Part shown: piece by piece, positions 1 through 5,464 of the stretch
Numbering within the stretch: the stretch's first letter is position 1
Layout of the letters: each line of letters begins with the position of its first letter
Assembly: GCA_002308155.1 (NCBI GenBank)
Contig: DBVQ01000063.1
Coordinates: 7,695-15,276, forward strand
DNA: 7,582 bases
DNA from: Christensenella sp. UBA1260
Lineage (GTDB): Bacteria; Bacillota; Clostridia; Christensenellales; CAG-917
Direction: 5' to 3'
The notes under the pieces: model-generated
What the model was told of the DNA's origin: nothing
Database searches by the model: none
Seen by the model: the letters and a program-made list of their open reading frames with translations, nothing else
Made by a program: the position numbers and the translations under genes

Positions 1-1035
1 CTTTTGAAGGCAAGCAAGTTCAATTTTGGCCGTATGCTCTATGGCGATGGCTCAGGTCAAATCGCAACGACAGTCAGCAATACAGGCTCAAGCTACAACC
101 AAATCACGGTCAACAGTGTCAAAAACCTCATTGAAGGTATGACTATTGACATGTATTCCGCACTTGGCGTAAAAGATACGACTTTCTCCGGTTCGAGAAT
201 TGTCGCAATCGACAGAGAAAACAAGATTGTCACATTGAGCGTGACAGCGGCATCCGCTTACGGCGCAGGCTACAAGATTTACGTTCAAGGCTCCAAAAAC
301 AACGAAATCACAGGTCTTGAAGCAATCTTTGGCACGAGTGCATCACTCTATGGCCTCACAAGAGCGGACTATGCCTTCCTCTCTCCATACAAGAAGACAG
401 TGCAAGGCGCAGTCACAATCTCCGCAATGCAAGACGCAATTGACTATGTTGAAGAAAACGCAGGCAGCAAGATTGACTTTATCGTCGCAGCATACGACGT
501 GAGAAAGCAATATGTTGACTTCCTTGCAAAGAACCGCACAAACGTTGACTACCTCGTGCTCGACGGCGGCTACAAGGCACTCTCATATTCCGGCATTCCG
601 TTCGTTGCAGACAGATTTGTCAAAGATGGCGATATGTATCTCTTGAACAGCCAAGACTTCAAGCTCCATCAACTCTGCGATTGGAGATGGCTCGAAGGCG
701 AGGGCGGAACAGTGCTCCACCAAGTTGCAGGCAAAGCATGCTACAGCGCAACGCTCGTCAAATATGCTGACCTCCTTTGTGAGCGCCCAATGGGACAAGC
801 AAAACTCTCCTTCACGGGTGTCACAGCAAACGACTACTACACAGTTGACTTTGATGAGCAAGGCGGCACAACGGTACGCTCACAAATCGTGTTGCCGGGC
901 GGCTATCTCACTCAACCATCAAACCCAACCAAGTCCGGTTATACATTTGATGGCTGGTACTACAACGGCGCGAAGTTCAATTTTGCAACCGCAGTCAACA
1001 ACGATATGACTCTCGTTGCAAACTGGGAAGAATGA
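1..1035 (+). CDS. Phage major capsid protein with C-terminal InlB-type repeat (5' partial)
   Basis: Forms the icosahedral phage head shell. The frame is open from base 1, and the first possible start (TTG at 4) has no ribosome binding site, so the gene almost certainly begins upstream; 344 residues are visible. The opening FNFGRMLYGDGSG is typical of an internal segment of HK97-fold coat proteins in Gram-positive phages, usually preceded by about 100 residues. A beta-rich insertion follows (residues about 40-95, counted from the TTG), then the capsid core. The segment GTVLHQVAGKACYSATLVKY near residues 234-253 fits the end of the fold. Residues about 278-343 (bases 835-1032) are an extra module with the InlB B-repeat/Flg_new pattern: FDEQGG, GGYLTQPSNPTKSGYTFDGW, ending TLVANW. 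It probably displays as a decoration domain (inference). Alanine is GCA in 25 of 31 codons, unlike the nozzle gene downstream. The stop overlaps the next start as ATGA. Family call is from recognition, not a search. Confidence 0.85.
   Translation, partial: LLKASKFNFGRMLYGDGSGQIATTVSNTGSSYNQITVNSVKNLIEGMTIDMYSALGVKDTTFSGSRIVAIDRENKIVTLSVTAASAYGAGYKIYVQGSKNNEITGLEAIFGTSASLYGLTRADYAFLSPYKKTVQGAVTISAMQDAIDYVEENAGSKIDFIVAAYDVRKQYVDFLAKNRTNVDYLVLDGGYKALSYSGIPFVADRFVKDGDMYLLNSQDFKLHQLCDWRWLEGEGGTVLHQVAGKACYSATLVKYADLLCERPMGQAKLSFTGVTANDYYTVDFDEQGGTTVRSQIVLPGGYLTQPSNPTKSGYTFDGWYYNGAKFNFATAVNNDMTLVANWEE
835..1032 (+). other. InlB B-repeat-like domain at the capsid C terminus
   Basis: This is the coding segment for the last about 66 residues of the capsid protein. 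It has the landmarks of the Listeria-Bacteroides (InlB B-type, Flg_new) repeat: a YTVDFDEQGG first strand, a P-S-N-P-T-K-S-G-Y-T-F-D-G-W-Y core, and a closing strand TLVANW. Such repeats are common on surface and secreted proteins of Gram-positive gut bacteria, usually in tandem; here there is a single copy at the very end of a capsid protein. The capsid fold appears to finish just before it, around RPMGQAKLSFTG (residues about 261-272). Confidence 0.8.
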
Positions 1036-1340
1036 GAACGTATCTTCAAAAAATCGATAATGACCTTTATTCAATCGCGGACAGACTCAAAGAAATTGAC
1101 CCTCGCTATGAACTCTTTTGGAACAGGCGAGCACATCGCTTTGAGATATATGCGCAAGGGGTACTGCAAATTGCGGTACCCTTTGACCGCCTCGACGAAA
1201 GAACGGTGCGCCTCGCGAGAGAGACGCGCCTTGAAAACGCCGAGAGACTCATCCGCCGCATAGAGGATGAAAACGCGCGCCTTGACGCTCAAAATCGCGC
1301 GAACATTATCGAAAAATGCTTGGCAAGAGCGGAGGTGTAA
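1032..1340 (+). CDS. Small phage virion-module protein of unknown function (102 aa)
   Basis: I do not recognise a function with confidence. The gene starts at an ATG that overlaps the capsid stop codon (ATGA), so translation is probably coupled; upstream there is only a weak purine-rich stretch (gggaag). The N-terminal half (residues about 1-55) is mixed in character and contains IDPRYELFWNRRAHRFEIY, which looks like a small beta unit. Residues about 60-100 are a highly charged helix rich in Arg and Glu (RLARETRLENAERLIRRIED) that could form a coiled coil. Short proteins of this type, with a D-P-R-Y-x-L-x-W-N-x-R motif, commonly follow the capsid gene in Clostridia prophages, from memory. A minor head or assembly factor is possible. 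It lies between capsid and adaptor, and the next gene begins 1 base after its stop. Confidence 0.75.
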   Translation: MRTYLQKIDNDLYSIADRLKEIDPRYELFWNRRAHRFEIYAQGVLQIAVPFDRLDERTVRLARETRLENAERLIRRIEDENARLDAQNRANIIEKCLARAEV

Positions 1341-1341
1341 T

Positions 1342-1887
1342 ATGACAGTAAAACAAATTGTTGCCGAGTGTGTCCAAAAGATGGGACTCGACAACTTTTT
1401 AGACAACCAAACATATACGAGCGACGAGCAGAAACTTGTGGCGCGGTTGGTCTTCAACGTGAACGTTGTTTACCGCGAGATTGTGTCGGCATATCTTCCT
1501 CTCGTTGACACGGCAAACGTCAATGTGGTTGGCGGAGAACTTGCGTTTTCAAGCCTTCAAAACGTGCGCATACTCTATCCGATAAGACTTGTCGCAGGGG
1601 ACAATGAAATAAACTTCAAATCCTATGCGACAAAAATCAAGTGCGACTATTCGGGCGCGGCAAAACTCACTTATGCGTATTTGCCCAGCACGGACTTTGT
1701 GCTTACGGACACAATAACAGACGCGCGCATAACATCAAGCGTCCTGGCTTCGGGCGTGCTTGCCGAATACTATTTTCAAAACAAGGTCTTTGACCTTGCC
1801 AAGAACTTTGACAGCGAGTTCAGAGAAGAAATCGCGAGGCTCAAATACAAGGGCAGGAGTATGTTTTTGAAAGAAAGGAGGTGGTGA
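1342..1887 (+). CDS. Phage head-tail adaptor (connector) protein, P22 gp4-like position
   Basis: Predicted 181-residue adaptor that would dock below the portal and carry the tail nozzle. The ATG at 1342 was chosen because GGAGGTG lies at 1331-1337 just upstream; the frame is open further upstream but only through the preceding gene. Residues about 1-53 are helical and include ARLVFNVNVVYREIVSAYLP, resembling the helix found in small connector proteins of Clostridia phages. A beta-rich middle follows (about 60-115, YPIRLVAGDNEINF, KLTYAYLPS), then a C-terminal helical part from about 133 ending in a basic R-x-M-F-L-K-E-R-R-W tail. Such an Arg-Arg-Trp ending is common in this group, from memory. 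Size is close to P22 gp4 (166 aa), and the gene sits directly before a gp10-sized nozzle gene, which is the main support for the role. Its last bases overlap the ribosome binding site of the next gene. Confidence 0.65.
   Translation: MTVKQIVAECVQKMGLDNFLDNQTYTSDEQKLVARLVFNVNVVYREIVSAYLPLVDTANVNVVGGELAFSSLQNVRILYPIRLVAGDNEINFKSYATKIKCDYSGAAKLTYAYLPSTDFVLTDTITDARITSSVLASGVLAEYYFQNKVFDLAKNFDSEFREEIARLKYKGRSMFLKERRW
1874..1882 (+). promoter_or_regulatory. Ribosome binding site that sets the start of the nozzle gene
   Basis: AAAGGAGGT lies inside the 3' end of the adaptor gene. Three GTG codons follow in the same frame at 1881, 1884 and 1890. The first two overlap or touch the ribosome binding site, while the one at 1890 has about 8 bases of spacing, so 1890 is the likely start. 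Confidence 0.7.
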
Positions 1888-1889
1888 GT

Positions 1890-3332
1890 GTGAACAACAT
1901 TCGCGTTGACAGAAGAAGGGTGAAAATCGGCTTTGAAGGAATTGTCAATTCGGTTGATGAAAGCCTTTTGGATTTTGCTCACACAAAGCGAGCATACAAC
2001 GTCACTTTTGAAAAGAACATGTTGACTTCTGCGCTTGGTATTGACAAGGCGGCGGGGTTTTTGCCATATCCTGACAAAACGAGACACGAGTTTTCGGCGC
2101 TGGCATCGTCAAAGCACATAAAAAACGTGTTTTATTATATGTACAACACGGCGGGAACTCCAGACTATCGTTTGGTAGTGCACCTTAAAGACGGCACGTT
2201 TTGGCACACAAAAGTTATGTCGTCAACGGGTTGGTCGCAGATTGAAGATCTTTTGATTTCCGGCAACGTCGAGGCTGTCAACTATAGGTTTAATGGCGAA
2301 GATATTTTGCTCCTTGCAACAGAGGACAGCAAGCTCTATTATCTCAAAGGCGACACGGCGTATGCCTGTGATGACGCGCCGAAATTTGCGTCTATCACAG
2401 TGCACAACGAAAGAGTGTTTGGTTGCGTCAACGGAGCAAAGACGAGGCTTTGGTTCAGCGACGATTTTGACCCAACCAACTGGGACGTAAACGCGCAAGA
2501 CGCTGGTTTCATTGAGTTCGCGGACGAGTGTGGAAATCTGATAAAAGTCATATCGTTTCTCGGCTATCTCTATGTGTTCAGAGATTATGGAATATTTCGT
2601 CTCACAGCATACGGCGACCAGAGCACTTTCGTGCTGAAAAAGGTGTTTATTGATACGGGACGCATATATAAAAACTCAATTGTGCTATGCGGCGACAAAA
2701 TCATCTTTCTCGCAGACGAAGGGCTTTTTGCCTTTGACGGCTATGAAGTTGTGCGTATTGCAAAGGAGTTTCCTGTTGTCAACAACAAGGATGAAGCAGT
2801 TGGGGCATACCTTGACAAACGCTATTATCTTGCGTGCAACATAGATGTTGACGACGCATTTGTCGTGAGTGGCGGGACAAACAATTCTGTCGTTATTTAC
2901 GATATTTTTGAAAAGTCAATATGCATGATTTCGGGAGTGGACATCAATTCACTTAGAGACGTGAAAACGCACAGTGGCTCCATGCTTGTTTGCTCGTTTG
3001 CAACCAGCAATAAAAACCGATTGGGCATGATCAGCGAGTCAGGCAAAATGCTGACGACAAACCTTAAAAAGGTTTATATAAGTCCGGTTTCCGATATGGG
3101 AATACAAAGCGCGAAGACCGTGCGAGAAATTGTTGTCAAAACTGCTTATGCAGTGACATTGAGAGTCGTGCTTGACGGAACAACGTATGAGTATTCGGTT
3201 TCTGCCAAAGACAGTCCGCAGAGAATTATCGTTGAAAAATGCGGGGAGCGTATTGGATTTTCGCTTGAGACGACAGGGCAGCATTTGTCTGTCGCGCCGA
3301 TTGTTGCCGTGATTGATGTTATGAGAAGGTGA
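1890..3332 (+). CDS. Phage tail nozzle / packaged-DNA stabilisation-like protein
   Basis: Predicted 480-residue structural protein closing the head-tail channel, comparable to P22 gp10 (472 aa) or other podovirus nozzle proteins. GTG at 1890 is preferred over 1881 and 1884 because of spacing to AAAGGAGGT at 1874-1882. The protein is made of short beta strands with few long helices, as expected for a propeller-like nozzle. Key landmarks are RLWFSDDFDPTNWDVN (residues about 186-201), matching the 'surface-F/S-x-x-D-P-T-N-W' signature in this group, and GYLYVFRDYGIFRLTA (about 225-240) followed by IIFLADEGLFAFDG. The C-terminal part from about 393 forms another beta domain ending in IVAVIDVMRR. 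Recognition of the family is from these motifs plus position after an adaptor gene; distant homologues share little sequence. The stop is 2 bases before the next ATG. Confidence 0.7.
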   Translation: MNNIRVDRRRVKIGFEGIVNSVDESLLDFAHTKRAYNVTFEKNMLTSALGIDKAAGFLPYPDKTRHEFSALASSKHIKNVFYYMYNTAGTPDYRLVVHLKDGTFWHTKVMSSTGWSQIEDLLISGNVEAVNYRFNGEDILLLATEDSKLYYLKGDTAYACDDAPKFASITVHNERVFGCVNGAKTRLWFSDDFDPTNWDVNAQDAGFIEFADECGNLIKVISFLGYLYVFRDYGIFRLTAYGDQSTFVLKKVFIDTGRIYKNSIVLCGDKIIFLADEGLFAFDGYEVVRIAKEFPVVNNKDEAVGAYLDKRYYLACNIDVDDAFVVSGGTNNSVVIYDIFEKSICMISGVDINSLRDVKTHSGSMLVCSFATSNKNRLGMISESGKMLTTNLKKVYISPVSDMGIQSAKTVREIVVKTAYAVTLRVVLDGTTYEYSVSAKDSPQRIIVEKCGERIGFSLETTGQHLSVAPIVAVIDVMRR

Positions 3333-3334
3333 AT

Positions 3335-3430
3335 ATGAACGTAAATGAACTCTTGGAACAAATCGAACAACTGCTCATCCGTGTGCAACTTTTGGAACAA
3401 AGAGTTAAGGCGCTCGAGGATGAGGAATAG
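3335..3430 (+). CDS. 31-residue leucine-zipper microprotein in the virion operon
   Basis: A 31-codon frame from ATG 3335 to TAG 3430, with AGAAGG at 3324-3329 as ribosome binding site. It exactly fills the space between nozzle and next gene, leaving 2 bases upstream and 8 downstream; its stop codon overlaps the next gene's AGGAGG. The translation is one uninterrupted coiled coil: heptad a positions are V3, I10, V17, V24 and d positions are L6, L13, L20, L27. The g-to-e' pairs R16-E21 and R23-E28 are attractive. Extra leucines at L7 and L14 (e positions) widen the hydrophobic face in the N-terminal half. There is no signal peptide or membrane segment. Position after the nozzle matches where P22 encodes its trimeric tail needle gp26, but that protein is about 233 aa, so any equivalence is only inference. 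Confidence 0.7.
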   Translation: MNVNELLEQIEQLLIRVQLLEQRVKALEDEE

Positions 3431-3438
3431 GAGGCAAT

Positions 3439-4470
3439 ATGTCATTTTGGGATGAACTGAAAGACCTGTTCAAAACCGACGAACAAAAAGACGAGGAACA
3501 AAAACAAAAACTCGAAGAAGCTAAGAAAGGTGAAACCGAGCTTGAAAAGACGCTTGCTGAGATGGAGGCGAAGTTCAACTCCAACAAAGTTGAGCCGACC
3601 TACGATCTTGACGCGCTCTTTCCAAAGGAGTCGGGGCTCAAAGAGATTGAATATGTGCCGAGAACGGACGAGGACATAATTGCGTCCGCCGGCAAAGAAG
3701 TGAATTATAAGAAGGCAAAGGACAAAAACAAGCTTGAAAGCGACTATGCATCCAACCTCTCCGCGCTTGACAAGAGCAGGGAGCAGGCGGACAAATCGCT
3801 CAAAGAGCGATACCAAGACCTTGAAAACGTCTACAACGAGTTGAGACAAAAGGCGGAAAACGACGCTATCAAGCGCGGTGTTGCAAGAAGCAGCATAATT
3901 TTGTCCAAACTCAGCGACTTGGACGAGGCGAAGATGCTGTCGGCGGGCGAGATTGAAAGCGCATATCAAGAGACGATCGGCAACATCAACACCAAGATCA
4001 ATTTGCTTGAAAACGACAAAAACCGTGCACTTGACGAACTTGACCTCAAATATGCGGACGAGCTGGCAAAGAACATTGCCGATCTCAAAGCCGAACGCGA
4101 CGATGTTGTTGCAAAATATGAGAAATACAACAATCAAATCCGCGAGAAGCAAACAAAGTTTGAGGAGCAAAGACAGTCCAACATTGAGAAGTTTTTGAAG
4201 GAGAAAGAGGCCGAGCAAAAAGAGACGGAAAAAGCGCAAGAGGAGTATGAAAAGACTCACGGCTACAGCGGCGAAAAACTCGCCGAGTATCAAAACCGCT
4301 ACAATCTTGCCTACGACTTTTATATGTCGCTGTCTCCGGACATCGCGGTCAATGCCTTGAAATCCGCAACGAATATGCAATACTATCTTGGCAACTACTA
4401 TGACAAACTGCTCTCGGCTTTGAAGTCAAGAGCGGCAAACGTAAACGGCTCAAGACGCACTTACGTCTGA
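3439..4470 (+). CDS. Long coiled-coil phage protein, possible internal/ejection protein
   Basis: 343 residues, very rich in Glu, Lys, Asp and Gln, with no membrane segment or signal peptide. AGGAGG at 3429-3434 precedes the ATG. Residues about 13-48 form a charged helix. Residues 50-90 are less regular (Pro, Tyr, Gly; EPTYDLDALFPK). Residues about 95-275 are nearly continuous coiled coil, interrupted by AIKRGVARSSIILSKLSDLD at 143-162, a motif I associate with proteins of this position in Clostridia prophages. Residues about 278-335 are helical and aromatic-rich (YQNRYNLAYDFYMSLS, MQYYLGNYYDKLL), probably a small globular end. The tail is basic (SRRTYV). Being last in the cassette after the nozzle, an internal virion or DNA-ejection protein is the most likely role; a scaffold or tail-tip protein is an alternative. 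A terminator follows 18 bases downstream. Confidence 0.6.
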   Translation: MSFWDELKDLFKTDEQKDEEQKQKLEEAKKGETELEKTLAEMEAKFNSNKVEPTYDLDALFPKESGLKEIEYVPRTDEDIIASAGKEVNYKKAKDKNKLESDYASNLSALDKSREQADKSLKERYQDLENVYNELRQKAENDAIKRGVARSSIILSKLSDLDEAKMLSAGEIESAYQETIGNINTKINLLENDKNRALDELDLKYADELAKNIADLKAERDDVVAKYEKYNNQIREKQTKFEEQRQSNIEKFLKEKEAEQKETEKAQEEYEKTHGYSGEKLAEYQNRYNLAYDFYMSLSPDIAVNALKSATNMQYYLGNYYDKLLSALKSRAANVNGSRRTYV

Positions 4471-4488
4471 GCAAAATACGGCAAATGG

Positions 4489-4518
4489 CGGCGAGGGCGC
4501 AAGCTCTCGCTGTTTTTT
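4489..4518 (+). terminator. Intrinsic terminator of the phage structural operon
   Basis: A 10-bp stem (4489-4498 with 4503-4512, two G-T wobbles) closes a GCAA tetraloop at 4499-4502 and is followed directly by six T residues at 4513-4518. It lies 18 bases after the last phage gene. The T-tract ends one base before the -35 element of the next promoter. Confidence 0.9.
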
Positions 4519-4519
4519 G

Positions 4520-4548
4520 TTGACGCAGGGAGCAAAAAGTATTATACT
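4520..4548 (+). promoter_or_regulatory. Sigma-A type promoter of mnmM
   Basis: TTGACG at 4520-4525, a 17-base spacer, and TATACT at 4543-4548 form a near-consensus housekeeping promoter. The expected start of transcription, 6-8 bases after the -10 element, falls at 4555-4556, which is the ATG of mnmM or the base before it. No ribosome binding site exists between promoter and ATG. Confidence 0.8.
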
Positions 4549-4555
4549 TTTTGAT

Positions 4556-5104
4556 ATGAACGCTTTGACTATCGTGCACGAAACAATCAAAAGCTATGTG
4601 AAAGAGGGCTCGTTCTGCATTGACGCAACCGCAGGGCGCGGCTTTGACACGGCGTTTCTCTCAGAGCTCGTGGGCGAGAGCGGCAGAGTGATTGCGTTTG
4701 ACGTGCAACAAGAGGCGGTGGACTCCACAAACAAGTTGCTTGAAGAAAAAGGCTTGCACGCGGACGTGGTGCTTGACTCGCACGCAAATATGGACAAATA
4801 TGCGGAGGGAAACAGCGTTGACTGCATCGTCTTCAACCTCGGCTATCTCCCAAAGGGAGATCACAGCATATATACGCACTTTGAGTCCACTCGTGAAGCG
4901 ATTGGAAAAGGGCTCAAACTCTTGAAACGCGGCGGGCTTATGTGTGTGTCCGTCTATTATGGTGGGGACAGCGGTTATGAGGAGAAAGATGCGCTTCTGC
5001 CATGGCTCAAAACGTTGGACGACGAAAAATATCAAGTGCTCGTCACGACTTTCCACAACTGGAAGAAAGACCCGCCAATCCCTGTGTTCATAATCAAAAA
5101 TTAG
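4556..5104 (+). CDS. mnmM: tRNA (mnm5s2U34) methyltransferase, MnmM/YtqB family
   Basis: SAM-dependent class I methyltransferase of the YtqB (rRNA_methylase Pfam) family. Members in Gram-positive bacteria methylate 5-aminomethyl-2-thiouridine at the tRNA wobble position 34 to give mnm5s2U (established for B. subtilis MnmM). The 182-residue length fits the family. SAM-binding motif I is IDATAGRGFDTAFLSELVG (residues 22-40), the acidic end of strand 2 is FDVQ (48-51), and NLGYLPKGDHSIYT (94-107) is the family hallmark around the active site. VYYGGDSGYEEKDALLPWL (133-151) and NWKKDPPIPVFIIKN (168-182) match the C-terminal signature. ATG 4556 is chosen over the TTG at 4517, which lies inside the terminator T-tract and upstream of the promoter. 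The gene appears to be translated from a leaderless or nearly leaderless mRNA. The DUF1294 gene follows after 9 bases. Confidence 0.93.
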   Translation: MNALTIVHETIKSYVKEGSFCIDATAGRGFDTAFLSELVGESGRVIAFDVQQEAVDSTNKLLEEKGLHADVVLDSHANMDKYAEGNSVDCIVFNLGYLPKGDHSIYTHFESTREAIGKGLKLLKRGGLMCVSVYYGGDSGYEEKDALLPWLKTLDDEKYQVLVTTFHNWKKDPPIPVFIIKN

Positions 5105-5113
5105 GAGTTGAAA

Positions 5114-5395
5114 ATGAGTATTTACGAAATAATTTTGGTGATCGCATTCGGCATAATGACAATCATTGGCTTTGCGTCGATGGGCATTGACAAGTATAAA
5201 GCGCAAGAAGGCAAATGGCGCACGAAAGAGGCGACGCTGTTTGCCATCGCAATATTGGGCGGAGGCGTTGGCTCCATGCTTGGGATGTGGGTGTTCCGCC
5301 ACAAGACCAAACACTGGTATTTTGTGGTGTTTTTCCATCTGTTCGCATTCATAGATATCGCCGCACTCGCTGTCGGGTTGTACTTCTTGATTTAA
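5114..5395 (+). CDS. DUF1294 family small membrane protein
   Basis: 93-residue integral membrane protein of unknown function. The ATG at 5114 has GGAG at 5104-5107, overlapping the mnmM stop, so the two genes are probably one transcript; a TTG at 5108 in the same frame is too close to that site. Family landmarks are all present: GIDKYKA (24-30), KWRTKEATLF (34-43), LGGGVGSMLGM (48-58) and the invariant-looking RHKT (62-65). Three hydrophobic segments are visible at about 4-23, 42-60 and 68-92. The family is widespread in bacteria, sometimes fused to a cold-shock-like domain; no such domain is present here. Function cannot be assigned, and co-transcription with a tRNA-modification gene gives only a weak hint. 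A terminator hairpin begins 17 bases after the stop. Confidence 0.9.
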   Translation: MSIYEIILVIAFGIMTIIGFASMGIDKYKAQEGKWRTKEATLFAIAILGGGVGSMLGMWVFRHKTKHWYFVVFFHLFAFIDIAALAVGLYFLI

Positions 5396-5412
5396 TATGA
5401 TTTGTACAATTT

Positions 5413-5445
5413 AAATGCACCTCATTTGAGGTGCATTTATTTTTT
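5413..5445 (+). terminator. Intrinsic terminator after mnmM-DUF1294, between convergent operons
   Basis: A perfect inverted repeat, AAATGCACCTC at 5413-5423 pairing with GAGGTGCATTT at 5428-5438, encloses a four-base ATTT loop and is followed by a T-run at 5440-5445. For the + strand this is a good terminator. Read on the - strand it would sit after metQ, but there the stem is followed only by ATTTAAATT-like sequence, so it is at best a weak terminator for the met operon. The rest of the 69-base gap between the two stop codons shows nothing else. Confidence 0.88.
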
Positions 5446-5464
5446 GTTGTGATTCCAATTCTTT

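Noticed and set aside
4..6. TTG as the true start of the capsid gene
   Set aside because: The frame is open to base 1, no ribosome binding site can be seen, and the capsid fold needs about 100 more residues upstream.
1267..1341. Upstream in-frame ATG for the adaptor gene, inside the 102-aa gene
   Set aside because: The extension overlaps the preceding gene in another frame and lacks a ribosome binding site, whereas ATG 1342 has GGAGGTG at 1331-1337.
3442..4380. Long - strand open frame (312 codons) with very hydrophobic leucine/phenylalanine runs
   Set aside because: It is the mirror of the Glu/Lys-rich coiled-coil gene: GAG/AAG/GAA codons read in reverse give CTC/CTT/TTC. No ribosome binding site or coherent domain; the + strand gene fits the operon.
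4517..4555. TTG start for mnmM giving a 13-residue longer protein
   Set aside because: The TTG lies in the terminator T-tract and upstream of the promoter, so it would not be in the mRNA; family similarity begins after ATG 4556.
4661..5338. - strand open frame of 225 codons opposite mnmM and the DUF1294 gene
   Set aside because: Both + strand proteins are recognisable families with intact motifs; the antisense frame has no family features and spans two real genes.
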